A stretch of DNA of 64,000 nucleotides from Thermus albus (lineage in GTDB: Bacteria; Deinococcota; Deinococci; Deinococcales; Thermaceae), in the NCBI RefSeq assembly GCF_022760855.1, contig NZ_JAKTNR010000001.1:248001-312000 (forward strand). Direction: 5' to 3'. Below are positions 1 to 8,898 of this stretch, one piece after another. Within the stretch, counting starts at the first letter, position 1. The number at the start of each line of letters is the position of its first letter. Under the pieces are notes generated by a model, which worked only from the letters and a program-made list of their open reading frames with translations, was not told the origin of the DNA and did no database searches. A program made the translations under genes and the position numbers.

Positions 1-1
1 A

Positions 2-190
2 AGACGGGGGGTCCTGTTGGACGTATGCCCCCAGTGCGGGGGTGTTTGGCTGGACAAGGGGGAGCTGGAGAAACTCCTGGCCGAGGCCCGGGAAGTGGAG
101 CGTTCCTACGAGGAGGAAAGGGAGGCCTACTACCGCAAAGAAGGGAAACCCTACAGGAAAAAGAAAGGGTTTCTGGACATCTTTGACTGA
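2..190 (+). CDS. Zinc-ribbon (TFIIB-type) protein, C-terminal end only
   Basis: Only the last 62 codons are in the window; the 5' end lies upstream. The visible part has a CPQCGGVWLDKGEL motif, typical of the zf-TFIIB small zinc-ribbon family, in which two CxxC pairs bind one zinc; only the second pair is visible here. A charged tail rich in Glu, Lys and Tyr follows and ends in FLDIFD. The molecular role of such proteins is not established. A strong hairpin follows 15 bases after the stop. The call rests on the CxxC-GG-xWLD signature. Confidence 0.75.
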   Translation, partial: RRGVLLDVCPQCGGVWLDKGELEKLLAEAREVERSYEEEREAYYRKEGKPYRKKKGFLDIFD

Positions 191-204
191 GGGCATGCCA
201 CCTG

Positions 205-234
205 AAAGCCCCCGGGAGACTCCGGGGGCTTTTT
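205..234. terminator. Bidirectional intrinsic terminator
   Basis: An 11-bp perfect stem (205-215 with 222-232) encloses a 6-nt loop and is flanked by A-rich and T-rich ends, so it can work in both directions. It lies between the convergent zinc-ribbon and peroxiredoxin genes. Confidence 0.85.
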
Positions 235-244
235 GGGGGATAGG

Positions 245-895
245 CTACTCCGCCTTCTTAAGGCGGAGGTACCAGCGCCTGTACTCGGCGTACTCGGTTT
301 TTCTGGCTTCGTCGGCCTTGAGCTCGTCCAAGGTGGCCGGAGGCTTGACGATGGCGGCCTCCCCGGGTTGCCAGTCGGCAGGGGTGTTCAAGCCGGTGCG
401 GTCGGTGAACTGGAGAGCCCGGATGAAGCGCAGAATCTCGTCAATGTTCCGACCCGTGGTGAGGGGGTAATACAGCATCCCCCGGAGGATACCGTTGGGG
501 TCAATGATGAACACCGCCCGCACCGCAGCGGTTTCGCTGGCGGCGGGGTGGATCATGCCATAGAGCTTGGACACCTTCATGTCCAGGTCGGCGATGACCG
601 GGAAGTTAATCTGGACCCCGGACATCTCCTCCAGGTCCTTCAGCCAGGCCAGGTGGGCGTAGATGGAGTCAATGGAAAGGCCTACCAGCTGAACGCCCAG
701 CTCCTCAAACTCCTTTTGCCGCTTTGCGAAGGCCAGAAACTCCGTGGAGCACACCGGGGTAAAGTCGGCGGGGTGGCTGAAGAGCACCACCCATTTGCCC
801 TTGAGGTCGGATAGCCGAAGCTCCCCAGCCGTGGTCTTGGCCACGAAGTCCGGCGCAGGTTCGTTTAAACGGGGAAGGGTAACGGTCTCTTCCAT
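245..895 (-). CDS. 1-Cys peroxiredoxin (AhpC/TSA, Prx6-like)
   Basis: A 216-residue thiol peroxidase that reduces hydrogen peroxide and organic hydroperoxides in the cytosol. The signature PADFTPVCST places the peroxidatic Cys at residue 49. No other Cys occurs in the protein, so no intramolecular resolving Cys exists. The length and the long C-terminal domain (about residues 165-216) match the Prx6/1-Cys subgroup of thermophiles. The start is supported by GGAGGT five nucleotides before the ATG. It is monocistronic: its own sigma70-type promoter lies upstream and a bidirectional terminator lies after the stop. The external reductant cannot be read from the sequence. Confidence 0.93.
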   Translation of the reverse strand: MEETVTLPRLNEPAPDFVAKTTAGELRLSDLKGKWVVLFSHPADFTPVCSTEFLAFAKRQKEFEELGVQLVGLSIDSIYAHLAWLKDLEEMSGVQINFPVIADLDMKVSKLYGMIHPAASETAAVRAVFIIDPNGILRGMLYYPLTTGRNIDEILRFIRALQFTDRTGLNTPADWQPGEAAIVKPPATLDELKADEARKTEYAEYRRWYLRLKKAE

Positions 896-931
896 ATCAG
901 ACCTCCGCGGCTGATGTGCCAGCCGAGGGAC

Positions 932-960
932 ACTATACCTTAAAGGGGTATCAGATGCAA
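932..960 (-). promoter_or_regulatory. Peroxiredoxin promoter
   Basis: On the minus strand a -35 TTGCAT (955-960) is separated by exactly 17 nt from a -10 TATAGT (932-937). It points at the peroxiredoxin start 37 nt further on, leaving room for the visible Shine-Dalgarno sequence. Confidence 0.8.
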
Positions 961-970
961 GTGATTTGCG

Positions 971-1297
971 TTAGCGGTTGTCCCCTGAGCCCCCGATCTT
1001 TCCCCGTTCCAGCCGGGAGCGGAGCTTAGCTAGATTGCCTTGGGCAACCTCCTCCAAGCTCACCCCCAGGTCGGTGGCCAGCTGGGCCACATACCAAAGC
1101 ACGTCCCCAAGCTCAGCCAAGAGATCCTCCCGAGCGTCCGGGCCGAGGGTTCCCCCGCGGTCTCTAAGCACCTTCTTTACCTTGTTGGCCAGTTCCCCTG
1201 CTTCACCCACCAGGCCCAAGGTGGGGTACAGGATCCGGTAGGCCTCGGGGTAAAGGGCGGTCTTCTTGGCCTGCTGCTGGTACTCATTCAGGGTCAT
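971..1297 (-). CDS. MazG-like nucleotide pyrophosphohydrolase
   Basis: A 108-residue all-alpha NTP pyrophosphohydrolase, the single-domain MazG-like form. Such enzymes hydrolyse (d)NTPs to NMP plus PPi and clean the nucleotide pool. The metal-binding signature is visible as EAGEL near residues 32-36 and ELGDVLWYVA near residues 62-71. Its start overlaps the 3' end of smc by 14 nt, so it is the last gene of the bioY-to-smc chain and is probably translationally coupled. The substrate is not predictable from sequence. Confidence 0.85.
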   Translation of the reverse strand: MTLNEYQQQAKKTALYPEAYRILYPTLGLVGEAGELANKVKKVLRDRGGTLGPDAREDLLAELGDVLWYVAQLATDLGVSLEEVAQGNLAKLRSRLERGKIGGSGDNR

Positions 1298-4200
1298 GGG
1301 CTACCTCCTTGCGGATGGAGTAGACCCGGCTCACGCCTCCTTGGGCGGTGACCCCGTAGAGGGCGTGGCAGGCCTCCATGGTGCGCTTTTGATGGGTGAT
1401 GAGGATGAACTGCTGCCCCGAGTGCAAGAACCTGGTGAAGCGGGCCAGGTTGGCGTCATCCAAGGCGGCGTCTACTTCGTCCAGTACCGCTAGGGGCAGA
1501 CCCCCTTGGAGTTCCCCCAGGGAGAACAGAAAGGCCAAGGCGCCCAGGGTTTTTTCTCCCAGGGAAAGGAGGCGGAGGTCCTGGGTGCGTTTGCCTGCGG
1601 GAACCAGCGCCAGCTTCAGGCCCCGGCCCTCCCGCCGCACCTCGGCCTGGGCTCCCAGGAGGGCAGAAGCATTGCGCCGGAAGGCTTCCTGGAACACGGC
1701 GAAGCTTTCCCGCAAGCGCTCAGCGTATTCCCTTTCCACGGCCTTGGTCTCCGCCTCGAGGCGGTGCAGGGCTTCCAGGGCTTCTTGGACCTCCTCCTCC
1801 TGGGCTTTAAGGCGGGCTTCCAGCTGGAGGAGTTCCCTTTCCGCCAGGGCGTTCACGGGTCCTAAGCTGGCCCGCTCCCGTTCTAGCTGGGCCAGCTTGG
1901 CCTGCAGGGCCTTGGGGGTACCGGGGATCCTTTCCACGGGAGGCAAAGCGGCCCGCTCCCGCAAAAGCTCCTCCAGGAGGGCTTCCCGGCGGGCCAGGAG
2001 GAGGCTTAGGTTTTCCCGCTCGGCCAAAAGGGCGTTGGCCCGGGTGAGGGCCCGGGTTTCCCGTTCCTGGAGCGCTCGCCTTTCCTCCCGTAAGGCCACC
2101 AGCTGGCTTTCCAGGGCTTGCATCTCGGCCAGGAGGGGTTCGGTGGCGGCCAGTTTGGCCTTCAGCTCCTCCATTCGCAGCTGGAGGCGGCGCACCTCCT
2201 GTTCCGCCTCTTCCCAGGCTTTCTGGGCTTGGGAAAGAAGCTGCCAGCGTTCGTGGGCATCGGCCTGGGCCAAGGCTTCCTCCAGCTTTGTTAGCTCCTC
2301 CTCCAGGACCTGAAGCTGGGTTTCCTCCCAGGGGTCTTGGGGAGGCGGGGGGGGCTCTGGGGGCGGGGGTAGGGGGGAGGCGAGGGAACGCTTGAGGGTG
2401 GCCACCTGGGCCCGGAGTTCCTCCAGGTGCTGGTAGGAGGCCAAGGGGGCCAAGGCCTCCTCCAGGGCCCGGACCTTTTGCGGGAGGAGCTCTTCTTCGG
2501 CCTCGAGGTCCTCCAGGCGCCGTCTTAGGAGGAGGGTCTCCCCTCCTCCCCTTGGCCTTCCCCCGGTGAGGGCCCCCAGGCGTTCCAGCACCTCTCCTTC
2601 TACGGTGACCAGCCGTTCCCTGCCCCCCGCTTTACGGTAGGCGAGGGCGGTATCCAGGTCCCTGAAGACCAGGGTGTCCCCGAAAAGGGTGAGGAGAACT
2701 TCCTCTTCGTGGGGTACCCCGAGCCGCAGCCGGGCCAGCCGGAAAGCGGGTCCCAGGAGGCCAGAGGCCGGCTGGGGTGAAGGGGGAGGTGGGGGGGAAA
2801 GAAGGCTGAGGGGTAAGAAGGTGGCCCGGCCCCCTTCCCGCTTCAGGAGGGCGATGGCGGCTTTGGCGGCTTCCTCATCCTGGGTAAGCACCCATTGGAG
2901 CCGGGGGCCCAGGGCCACCTCCAAGGCCAGCTCCAGCCCCGGTTCGGGCCTCACCAGGTCGGCCACCACCCCCAGGACCCCGGGAAGCTTGCGCACCTTT
3001 CTGGGGCCCTCTTGCAGGTCGCTTCCCGCCTGCAACAGGCGCCTGAGGCGCTCGGCCTCCCGCTGGGCGGCCTGGGCTTGGGCCTTGAGCTCGGCCAGCC
3101 TTGCCTCCAGCTGCCTTCTTTGGGCCGCCTGGGCCTCGAGGACCCTCAGGGCCTCCTGCTTGCGGCCAAGTTCCTCCTCCAGACGTTGCCGCCGGGCGAG
3201 GGCCTCCGCATAGGCCTTTTGCCTCTCCTCGTAGCGGGCCCGTTCGCTCAGATAGCGGCGCAAGGCTTCTTCGTGGCGGCGCTTTTCCTCCTTTAGCTGG
3301 TTTTCCCGGGCCCGCAGGGCCTTGAGGCGCTGGCGGAGTTCCTCCGCCGGTACGGGGGGAGGGGGAACGGGGGGACCGGGGTCAGGCGGCGGGGGACGGT
3401 CCAAGGTCTTTTGAAGCCGGGAAAGCTCTCTTAGCTCGCGCTCCCAGCCCTCCCGTTCCTTGAGGCGAAGGCGCACCGCCTCCAGTTCCTGGCGCAAGGC
3501 CTCCTCCTTCTTGCCTAAGGTTTGGCGGTGGGCCTCGAGCCCTGCCCGTTCCTCCTTTAGGGTTTCCTCTTCCTGGGCTAGGGCTTCAAGCCTTTCCTGG
3601 GCCCTTTGCATCTCCTTCTGGGCTTCCTCTATCCGGGCCTCGAGGAGGCTTGCCTTCAGCGCCAGAACCTGGAGGTCCAGCTCCCGGGCCTTTTGCGCGG
3701 TTGCCGCTTCCCTTCTTAGCCCTTCTGCCCGGGCCTGGAGTTCCTCTAGCCCAAGCCTTCGCTGCTCCAAGAGGTCCCAGGCTTCCCGAAGGCGTTCTTC
3801 CGTGGTCCGGGCCGCCTCCGCCACGGGCCTAAGTCCCGAGGCCTCCTCCAGATGGCCAAGGAGCACCTCCTCCGGGGCCTCCAAAAGGGTGGCCACCTCC
3901 CCCTGGCCCACGATGGCGTACCCCCCCCGGCCCAGGCCCGTGCCGGCCAGGTGCAGGGCCAGGGTCTTGGCGCTGATGGGGCGGCCGTTCACCCGGAAGA
4001 TGGAGCGCTCCCCTTCTATGCGCCGCTCCACCACCAGGCGTTCCCGGCCCCGGGAAAGCTCCAGCCGCACCTCGGCCAGGCCTTGGGGCGGTCGGCTTTC
4101 GCTTCCGTGGAAGAGGAAGGCCCTGAGTTCCTGGCCCCTTAGGTCCTGGGCCCGGGCCCCGGTGACGAAGCGCAGGGCCTCCACCAGGTTGCTCTTGCCC

Positions 4201-4322
4201 GAGCCATTGGGCCCGATAATGCCGGTGATGGGGTCAGGAAAGTCCAAAGCGGTGCGCTCCGCAAAGGACTTGAACCCCTGGAGGAGCAAGCGGTCAATGC
4301 GCCAGGCTTCCTTTTCCCTCAT
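1284..4322 (-). CDS. smc: Chromosome segregation ATPase SMC
   Basis: The 1012-residue SMC subunit of the bacterial condensin, which organises and helps segregate the nucleoid. It shows the N-terminal Walker A GPNGSGKSN (37-45), a long coiled coil, a hinge at about 445-580, the returning coiled coil, the signature LSLGEK (919-924) and Walker B PLAVLDEVDAAL (943-954). It is shorter than the roughly 1180 residues of B. subtilis SMC, so the arms are short. The arms are broken by Pro-rich tracts at about 309-326 and 649-663, with another inside the hinge at 509-517. The start overlaps the stop of the GerMN gene as ATGA. No scpA or scpB lies nearby. Confidence 0.96.
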   Translation of the reverse strand: MREKEAWRIDRLLLQGFKSFAERTALDFPDPITGIIGPNGSGKSNLVEALRFVTGARAQDLRGQELRAFLFHGSESRPPQGLAEVRLELSRGRERLVVERRIEGERSIFRVNGRPISAKTLALHLAGTGLGRGGYAIVGQGEVATLLEAPEEVLLGHLEEASGLRPVAEAARTTEERLREAWDLLEQRRLGLEELQARAEGLRREAATAQKARELDLQVLALKASLLEARIEEAQKEMQRAQERLEALAQEEETLKEERAGLEAHRQTLGKKEEALRQELEAVRLRLKEREGWERELRELSRLQKTLDRPPPPDPGPPVPPPPVPAEELRQRLKALRARENQLKEEKRRHEEALRRYLSERARYEERQKAYAEALARRQRLEEELGRKQEALRVLEAQAAQRRQLEARLAELKAQAQAAQREAERLRRLLQAGSDLQEGPRKVRKLPGVLGVVADLVRPEPGLELALEVALGPRLQWVLTQDEEAAKAAIALLKREGGRATFLPLSLLSPPPPPSPQPASGLLGPAFRLARLRLGVPHEEEVLLTLFGDTLVFRDLDTALAYRKAGGRERLVTVEGEVLERLGALTGGRPRGGGETLLLRRRLEDLEAEEELLPQKVRALEEALAPLASYQHLEELRAQVATLKRSLASPLPPPPEPPPPPQDPWEETQLQVLEEELTKLEEALAQADAHERWQLLSQAQKAWEEAEQEVRRLQLRMEELKAKLAATEPLLAEMQALESQLVALREERRALQERETRALTRANALLAERENLSLLLARREALLEELLRERAALPPVERIPGTPKALQAKLAQLERERASLGPVNALAERELLQLEARLKAQEEEVQEALEALHRLEAETKAVEREYAERLRESFAVFQEAFRRNASALLGAQAEVRREGRGLKLALVPAGKRTQDLRLLSLGEKTLGALAFLFSLGELQGGLPLAVLDEVDAALDDANLARFTRFLHSGQQFILITHQKRTMEACHALYGVTAQGGVSRVYSIRKEVAHDPE

Positions 4323-4816
4323 GGCAGGCGATAAGGTTGGCTTAGGTCTAAATGGGCCAGCCCCGGCTTAGGTTCCCCCTCCACCAGGAAGCGCACCCCC
4401 TGGGCCTGGGGGAAGGTGGCCAGGAGGGTGTAGGCCAAGCTGTAAAGGCGTAGGGCTTCCTGGCTGGCATCCAGACCCAGGGGGAAATCGGCGGGAAGAT
4501 CCACCACGAAAACCTGGGCCATCCGGTAGAGGGCCCGGGGTTTAGGGGCCTGCAAGGCCTCGGCCCAGGCGGCCAGAACTTTGTGCTCCGGCGTATCCCC
4601 CGGGGCCAACTCCAGGGTGCGGGTTTCCTTGCGGAGGCCTTGAGGGGGATTGGGAAGGTAAAGGATGGTGGGCAGGCTGCTTGCGGCCAGGGTCTCCTCC
4701 GAGGGCAAAGGCAGGGCGGAGGAAGCCTGGTGCCCTGGGCTTTGCCAGTAGACCAGAGCCCCCAGGGCGAAGACGGCAAGGCCAAGGAGGTTCCAGAAGG
4801 TCAAGAGTCGGCGCAT
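4319..4816 (-). CDS. GerMN-domain protein, membrane-anchored
   Basis: 165 residues: an N-terminal hydrophobic segment (about residues 5-24, LLGLAVFALGALVYW) that is probably a membrane anchor or uncleaved signal, then a GerMN/sporulation-type domain (about 50-160). GerMN domains are found in envelope proteins, and in Gram-negative-type bacteria they often sit next to cell-wall amidases. The gene lies between the amidase gene (2 nt upstream) and smc (ATGA overlap). The context fits a cell-wall or division role, but the biochemical function is unknown. Confidence 0.75.
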   Translation of the reverse strand: MRRLLTFWNLLGLAVFALGALVYWQSPGHQASSALPLPSEETLAASSLPTILYLPNPPQGLRKETRTLELAPGDTPEHKVLAAWAEALQAPKPRALYRMAQVFVVDLPADFPLGLDASQEALRLYSLAYTLLATFPQAQGVRFLVEGEPKPGLAHLDLSQPYRLP

Positions 4817-4818
4817 GG

Positions 4819-5964
4819 TTACTCCAAGTAGGTGCGGATGGCCTGGGCGATGGCCTCCGCCACCTGGTTGCGGGCCTCAGGGGTCTTGAGCCGCTCCACC
4901 CCCACCTCCAGGAGTACCCCTGCCCCCGGGATATCCGTGAGGGCGTAGGGACCCTCGGCCCGGGCCAGCACGAGGCCCAGGGCAGAAAAGGCCTTTTCCA
5001 AGGCCACGGCCAGGCGCCGCGGGTCACCGGCATAGACCTTCAACAAGGCGGCTTGCTCCGCTGGGGCCGTGGCCAGGAGGGCCTCGGCGTTCCGGGCAAG
5101 GGGAGAGGTGCGGGCCTTGGGGAGGTAGAGGTTCACGGCGCTGCCCTGGGTCACGTGCAGGGAAACCATCACCGAGGCGGTTTGCGCCTGGGCCAAGCGG
5201 GCCTCGAGGGGCACGTACTGGTCGGTTTGCCGGGTGAGTCTGGCGTTGGCCAGGCGGGAGGCTACCCTCTTGGCCAGATCCAGGGTGAGGTCCTTTTCCC
5301 AGAAGCCCCCCGCCGAGATACCTGGGTCCTGCCCCCCGTGTCCCGGGTCCAGGAGCACCGTGGGCCTGGGTCTAACCAGGGAACCCCACTCCAGGACCAC
5401 CTGGCCCCCGCCGGGGTAGTAGAGCCGGGCGGGCGGGCTTTCCAGGGCCAGGCGCAGGCCCTGGGCCTCCTGGCTCAGGCCCGCCCCCTCTCCCTGGGCC
5501 AGGAGGAAGAGGACGCTGTTGCCCTCCACCAGGGCGTTCACCTCCCGGGAGAAGCGCACCAAAAGGCGGGCTGGCCCGCGTTCCACCGAAAGAAGCTTAG
5601 CCCAGGGAAGCCGGAGCAGGATACCTTCCTGGGCCCGGTATTCCAGGCCCAAGGCCTCGCTTAAGGGCCGTAAAGGGACAAGGACCTCCTGCCCCCGTTT
5701 CCAGGCCGCCCCCCGGGCGGCCGCCTGGGCCTCGTTGGCCACCAGGGGGAAGGCCTTGTAGCGGCTTCCCAGGCCCAGGGCCACCTGGCCTTCCCCTTGC
5801 CACAGGGCAAGCCCCAGGCCCCGGGCTATAAGGCCCACTTCCCCGTAGGCCAAGCCCCGCCCCCCGGGATACAAGGCCTGGCCCACCTCCCCCCCCACCA
5901 GGAGGGGCCTTGGCGCCTGGGCCAGGGCGAGAAGGAGGAATAAGGCCAGCGCCAGGAACCTCAT
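4819..5964 (-). CDS. N-acetylmuramoyl-L-alanine amidase (Amidase_3)
   Basis: A 381-residue secreted cell-wall amidase that cleaves the bond between MurNAc and the stem peptide and serves septum splitting and turnover. A signal peptide is clear (residues 1-16, FLALALFLLLALAQA). Residues about 20-190 form an N-terminal region like the AMIN/Cu-amine-oxidase-N domains that position such enzymes. The catalytic domain begins at VLLDPGHGGQDPG; the metal ligands are that His, the Glu of FWEKDL and the His of VSLHV, with the catalytic Glu in LLEVGV. It overlaps smpB by 4 nt (ATGA). Confidence 0.9.
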   Translation of the reverse strand: MRFLALALFLLLALAQAPRPLLVGGEVGQALYPGGRGLAYGEVGLIARGLGLALWQGEGQVALGLGSRYKAFPLVANEAQAAARGAAWKRGQEVLVPLRPLSEALGLEYRAQEGILLRLPWAKLLSVERGPARLLVRFSREVNALVEGNSVLFLLAQGEGAGLSQEAQGLRLALESPPARLYYPGGGQVVLEWGSLVRPRPTVLLDPGHGGQDPGISAGGFWEKDLTLDLAKRVASRLANARLTRQTDQYVPLEARLAQAQTASVMVSLHVTQGSAVNLYLPKARTSPLARNAEALLATAPAEQAALLKVYAGDPRRLAVALEKAFSALGLVLARAEGPYALTDIPGAGVLLEVGVERLKTPEARNQVAEAIAQAIRTYLE

Positions 5965-6395
5965 AGCTCCTCCAGGGCGCGGCGCACGGCCCGCTTTTTG
6001 TCGTCTTCCTTCCTTTGATAGGCCTTTTTCCCCCGGGCCAAACCCAGGAGCACCTTGGCGTAGCCCCGTTCGTTGAAGTAAATCTTTAGGGGTACCAGGG
6101 TGAGACCCTTTTGCTCCACCTTGCCCCTTAACCGGTTGAGCTCGTGGCGGTGAAGAAGGAGCTTCCGCTTTCTCCTGGGGTCCACGTTGGTGTAGGATCC
6201 CTTTTCGTAGGGGGCGATGTAGAGGTTTTCCAGGTAAAGCTCACCGTTTTCAAACTTGGCGAAGCTCCCGGTAAAATCCACCTTACCGGCGCGCAGGGAC
6301 TTGACCTCGGTTCCCTTGAGGACGATCCCCGCCTCGTAGGTTTCCAGGATCTCGTAGTCGTGCCGCGCCCGGCGGTTCTCCAGCACGAAGGCCAT
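5961..6395 (-). CDS. smpB: SsrA (tmRNA)-binding protein SmpB
   Basis: 144 residues. Binds tmRNA and delivers it to stalled ribosomes for trans-translation. Family landmarks are RRARHDYEILETYEAGI, LKGTEVKSLRAGK, GELYLENLYIAPYEKGSY and the basic C-terminal tail that reaches into the mRNA channel. I chose the ATG at 6395 (MAFVLENRR) because the family begins there. A longer reading frame continues upstream, but those 26 extra residues are antisense-like filler inside the neighbouring gene. One base separates this start from the stop of the nitrilase-like gene, and its own stop overlaps the amidase start. Confidence 0.95.
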   Translation of the reverse strand: MAFVLENRRARHDYEILETYEAGIVLKGTEVKSLRAGKVDFTGSFAKFENGELYLENLYIAPYEKGSYTNVDPRRKRKLLLHRHELNRLRGKVEQKGLTLVPLKIYFNERGYAKVLLGLARGKKAYQRKEDDKKRAVRRALEEL

Positions 6396-6396
6396 C

Positions 6397-7107
6397 TTAC
6401 CAAAGGCGGTAGGCTTCCGGCCGCCGGTGGCGGAGGATGGGGTAGCGGGCGCGGTACTCCTCCAGGAAGGCAAAGTCTAGGTCCACCAGCAAAACCCCCT
6501 CCTCATGCCTTAGGCCCAGGAGGCGCCCATCAGGGGCCACCGCCAGGGAGGGGCTTCCCGTGTCCGCACGGTTGGCCAGGAGCAGATAGGCCTGGTTCTC
6601 CGCAGCCCGGGCCCGGGCCAGGACCGAGAGAAGCTCTTGGTACTCCCCGGGCCAGGCCGAGCCCACCAGAAAGCCCTCGGCGCCCATCAGGGCATAACTG
6701 CGAAACAGCTCGGGAAAGTCCAGATCGTAGCAAAGGGCAAGCCCGAACCGTTTGCCGCGAAACTCCCAGATCACGGGGCCTTCCCCGGGCGCAATCCCCT
6801 CATCCCCCTCTTCGTCCGACGCCAGGTAGGGATGCACCTTATCGTAAAAGGGACCCTGGGGGAAGATGCCAAGCCGGTTCCTGGGGCCAGGGGCCAGGAA
6901 GCCTGCGAGCACCGGTATCCGGTTTTCCTCAGCCAGGGCCTTAAGGGCCTGGGGAAGGGTGTCTTCCCCTTGCTTCCCTAGGATCAGCTCGGGAAGGAGG
7001 AGGGCCAAGGCCCCCTCCCCTTGCGCCCTTTCTATTAGGGGTAGGAGGGCCTTGAGCAACTCGGAAACGCTGGGCTTTTTGCCCAGGTGGGCTAGGGCTA
7101 CCCGCAC
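6397..7107 (-). CDS. Carbon-nitrogen hydrolase (nitrilase superfamily)
   Basis: 236 residues. The superfamily triad is visible: Glu40 in LLLPE, Lys90 in FYDKVHPY and Cys126 in ALCYDLDFPE. Members hydrolyse amides, nitriles or carbamoyl compounds in the cytosol. The NIT/omega-amidase, apolipoprotein acyltransferase and N-carbamoyl branches cannot be told apart by eye, and there are no membrane segments, which excludes Lnt. The gene lies 1 nt after the bioY stop and 1 nt before smpB. A biotin-related role is conceivable from the neighbour but unproven. Confidence 0.85.
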   Translation of the reverse strand: MRVALAHLGKKPSVSELLKALLPLIERAQGEGALALLLPELILGKQGEDTLPQALKALAEENRIPVLAGFLAPGPRNRLGIFPQGPFYDKVHPYLASDEEGDEGIAPGEGPVIWEFRGKRFGLALCYDLDFPELFRSYALMGAEGFLVGSAWPGEYQELLSVLARARAAENQAYLLLANRADTGSPSLAVAPDGRLLGLRHEEGVLLVDLDFAFLEEYRARYPILRHRRPEAYRLW

Positions 7108-7108
7108 G

Positions 7109-7717
7109 CTAGCGCTTTCCCAGGAGTTTCCAGGCGGAGGGCAAAAGGAGGGCAGCCAGGACCGCCTTCACCAGGTCCCCGGGGATGAAGGGGAAAAGCC
7201 CCATGGCCAGAAGTGCGCCCGTTCCGGCGAACTTTCCTGCCCCCATGAGCCAGGCGGCAAGCCAGGGAAGCCCCACCAGGTAGAGGAGGGCGTTGCCCGC
7301 CAGCATGGCCAGTAGGGTACCCAGGAAGCTGCGGTCTAGGCCAAACCGCTCTACCAAAAGACCCACGAGCCCCGCTGCCAAGGGGAAGGCCAACAGGAAC
7401 CCTCCGGTGGGGCCCAGAATCCTGGCCAGGCCGCCCGTGCCCCCCGCGAAGACGGGTAGCCCCATGGCGCCCTCCGCCAAATAGGCGAGAAGGGCCAGGA
7501 ATCCCAGGCGGCTACCCAGGGCCGCGCCCACCAGAAGAATCGCCAAGGTCTGGCCGGTGATGGGCACGGGGGTGAAGGGCAAAGGGATGCTGATCCTGGC
7601 GGCCAGGGCCACGAGGAGGCTACCCGCCAGGATTAGGGTGAGGTCTCGAGCCAGGCTACGATTTGGCCAAAGGATTTTTACCAAGGGGGTATAGGGAAGA
7701 ACCTCGGTTTTCCACAT
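7109..7717 (-). CDS. bioY: Biotin transporter BioY (ECF S component)
   Basis: A 202-residue integral membrane S component that captures biotin, alone or with a shared ECF energising module. The hydrophobic segments and the motifs ISIPLPFTPVPITGQT (about 40-55) and GPTGGFLLAFPLA (about 104-116) are typical. The start at 7717 is fixed by CGGAGGT four nucleotides before the ATG; an in-frame extension upstream would run through the promoter and operator. No ECF T or A subunit genes are in the window. It heads the minus-strand chain running to smc and mazG, under a promoter overlapped by a BirA-type operator. Confidence 0.93.
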   Translation of the reverse strand: MWKTEVLPYTPLVKILWPNRSLARDLTLILAGSLLVALAARISIPLPFTPVPITGQTLAILLVGAALGSRLGFLALLAYLAEGAMGLPVFAGGTGGLARILGPTGGFLLAFPLAAGLVGLLVERFGLDRSFLGTLLAMLAGNALLYLVGLPWLAAWLMGAGKFAGTGALLAMGLFPFIPGDLVKAVLAALLLPSAWKLLGKR

Positions 7718-7742
7718 AGCTACCTCCGGGCCACCAGGGTGG

Positions 7743-7775
7743 CCGTCAACCATGCTATGGTTTTTGGGTTGACGG
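7743..7775. promoter_or_regulatory. BirA-type biotin operator
   Basis: A perfect 9-bp inverted repeat CCGTCAACC (7743-7751) and GGTTGACGG (7767-7775), separated by exactly 15 nt. The well-known biotin-repressor sites have the form TTGTAAACC-N15-GGTTTACAA, so the AACC/GGTT core and the spacer length match. It covers the bioY promoter. A smaller inner palindrome, AACCAT-N3-ATGGTT, lies at 7748-7762. Confidence 0.85.
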
Positions 7776-7780
7776 GTCAA
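7752..7780 (-). promoter_or_regulatory. bioY promoter
   Basis: On the minus strand -35 TTGACC (7775-7780), 17-nt spacer and -10 TAGCAT (7752-7757). The spacer and -10 lie inside the BirA-type operator, so repressor binding would block polymerase directly. Confidence 0.7.
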
Positions 7781-7832
7781 GGCTGGGGGTTCGCTTAAGC
7801 CAAGTGCCGGCAATCACTTATGGAAGAGCCGC

Positions 7833-7838
7833 TATACT
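7833..7838 (+). promoter_or_regulatory. -10 box of gap-pgk
   Basis: TATACT at 7833-7838 lies 64 nt before the gap start; the -35 region is poor. A 7-bp inverted repeat, TGCCGGC (7805-7811) and GCCGGCA (7860-7866), flanks the box and could be an operator or a long stem. AGGAGGT precedes the gap ATG. Confidence 0.5.
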
Positions 7839-7899
7839 AAAGCCATAGCTCTTTACCCCGCCGGCACAGCAAGGGGGCAAGAGCCACGCTAGGAGGTAA

Positions 7900-8898
<999 letters not shown>

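Noticed and set aside
4681-5664. A 327-codon plus-strand frame
   Set aside because: Antisense to the amidase and GerMN genes, with repetitive Gly/Gln-rich composition and no ribosome site or promoter.
7109-7813. Longer BioY with an extra 32 N-terminal residues
   Set aside because: The extension would be encoded by the promoter and BirA-type operator, and a good Shine-Dalgarno precedes the internal ATG at 7717.
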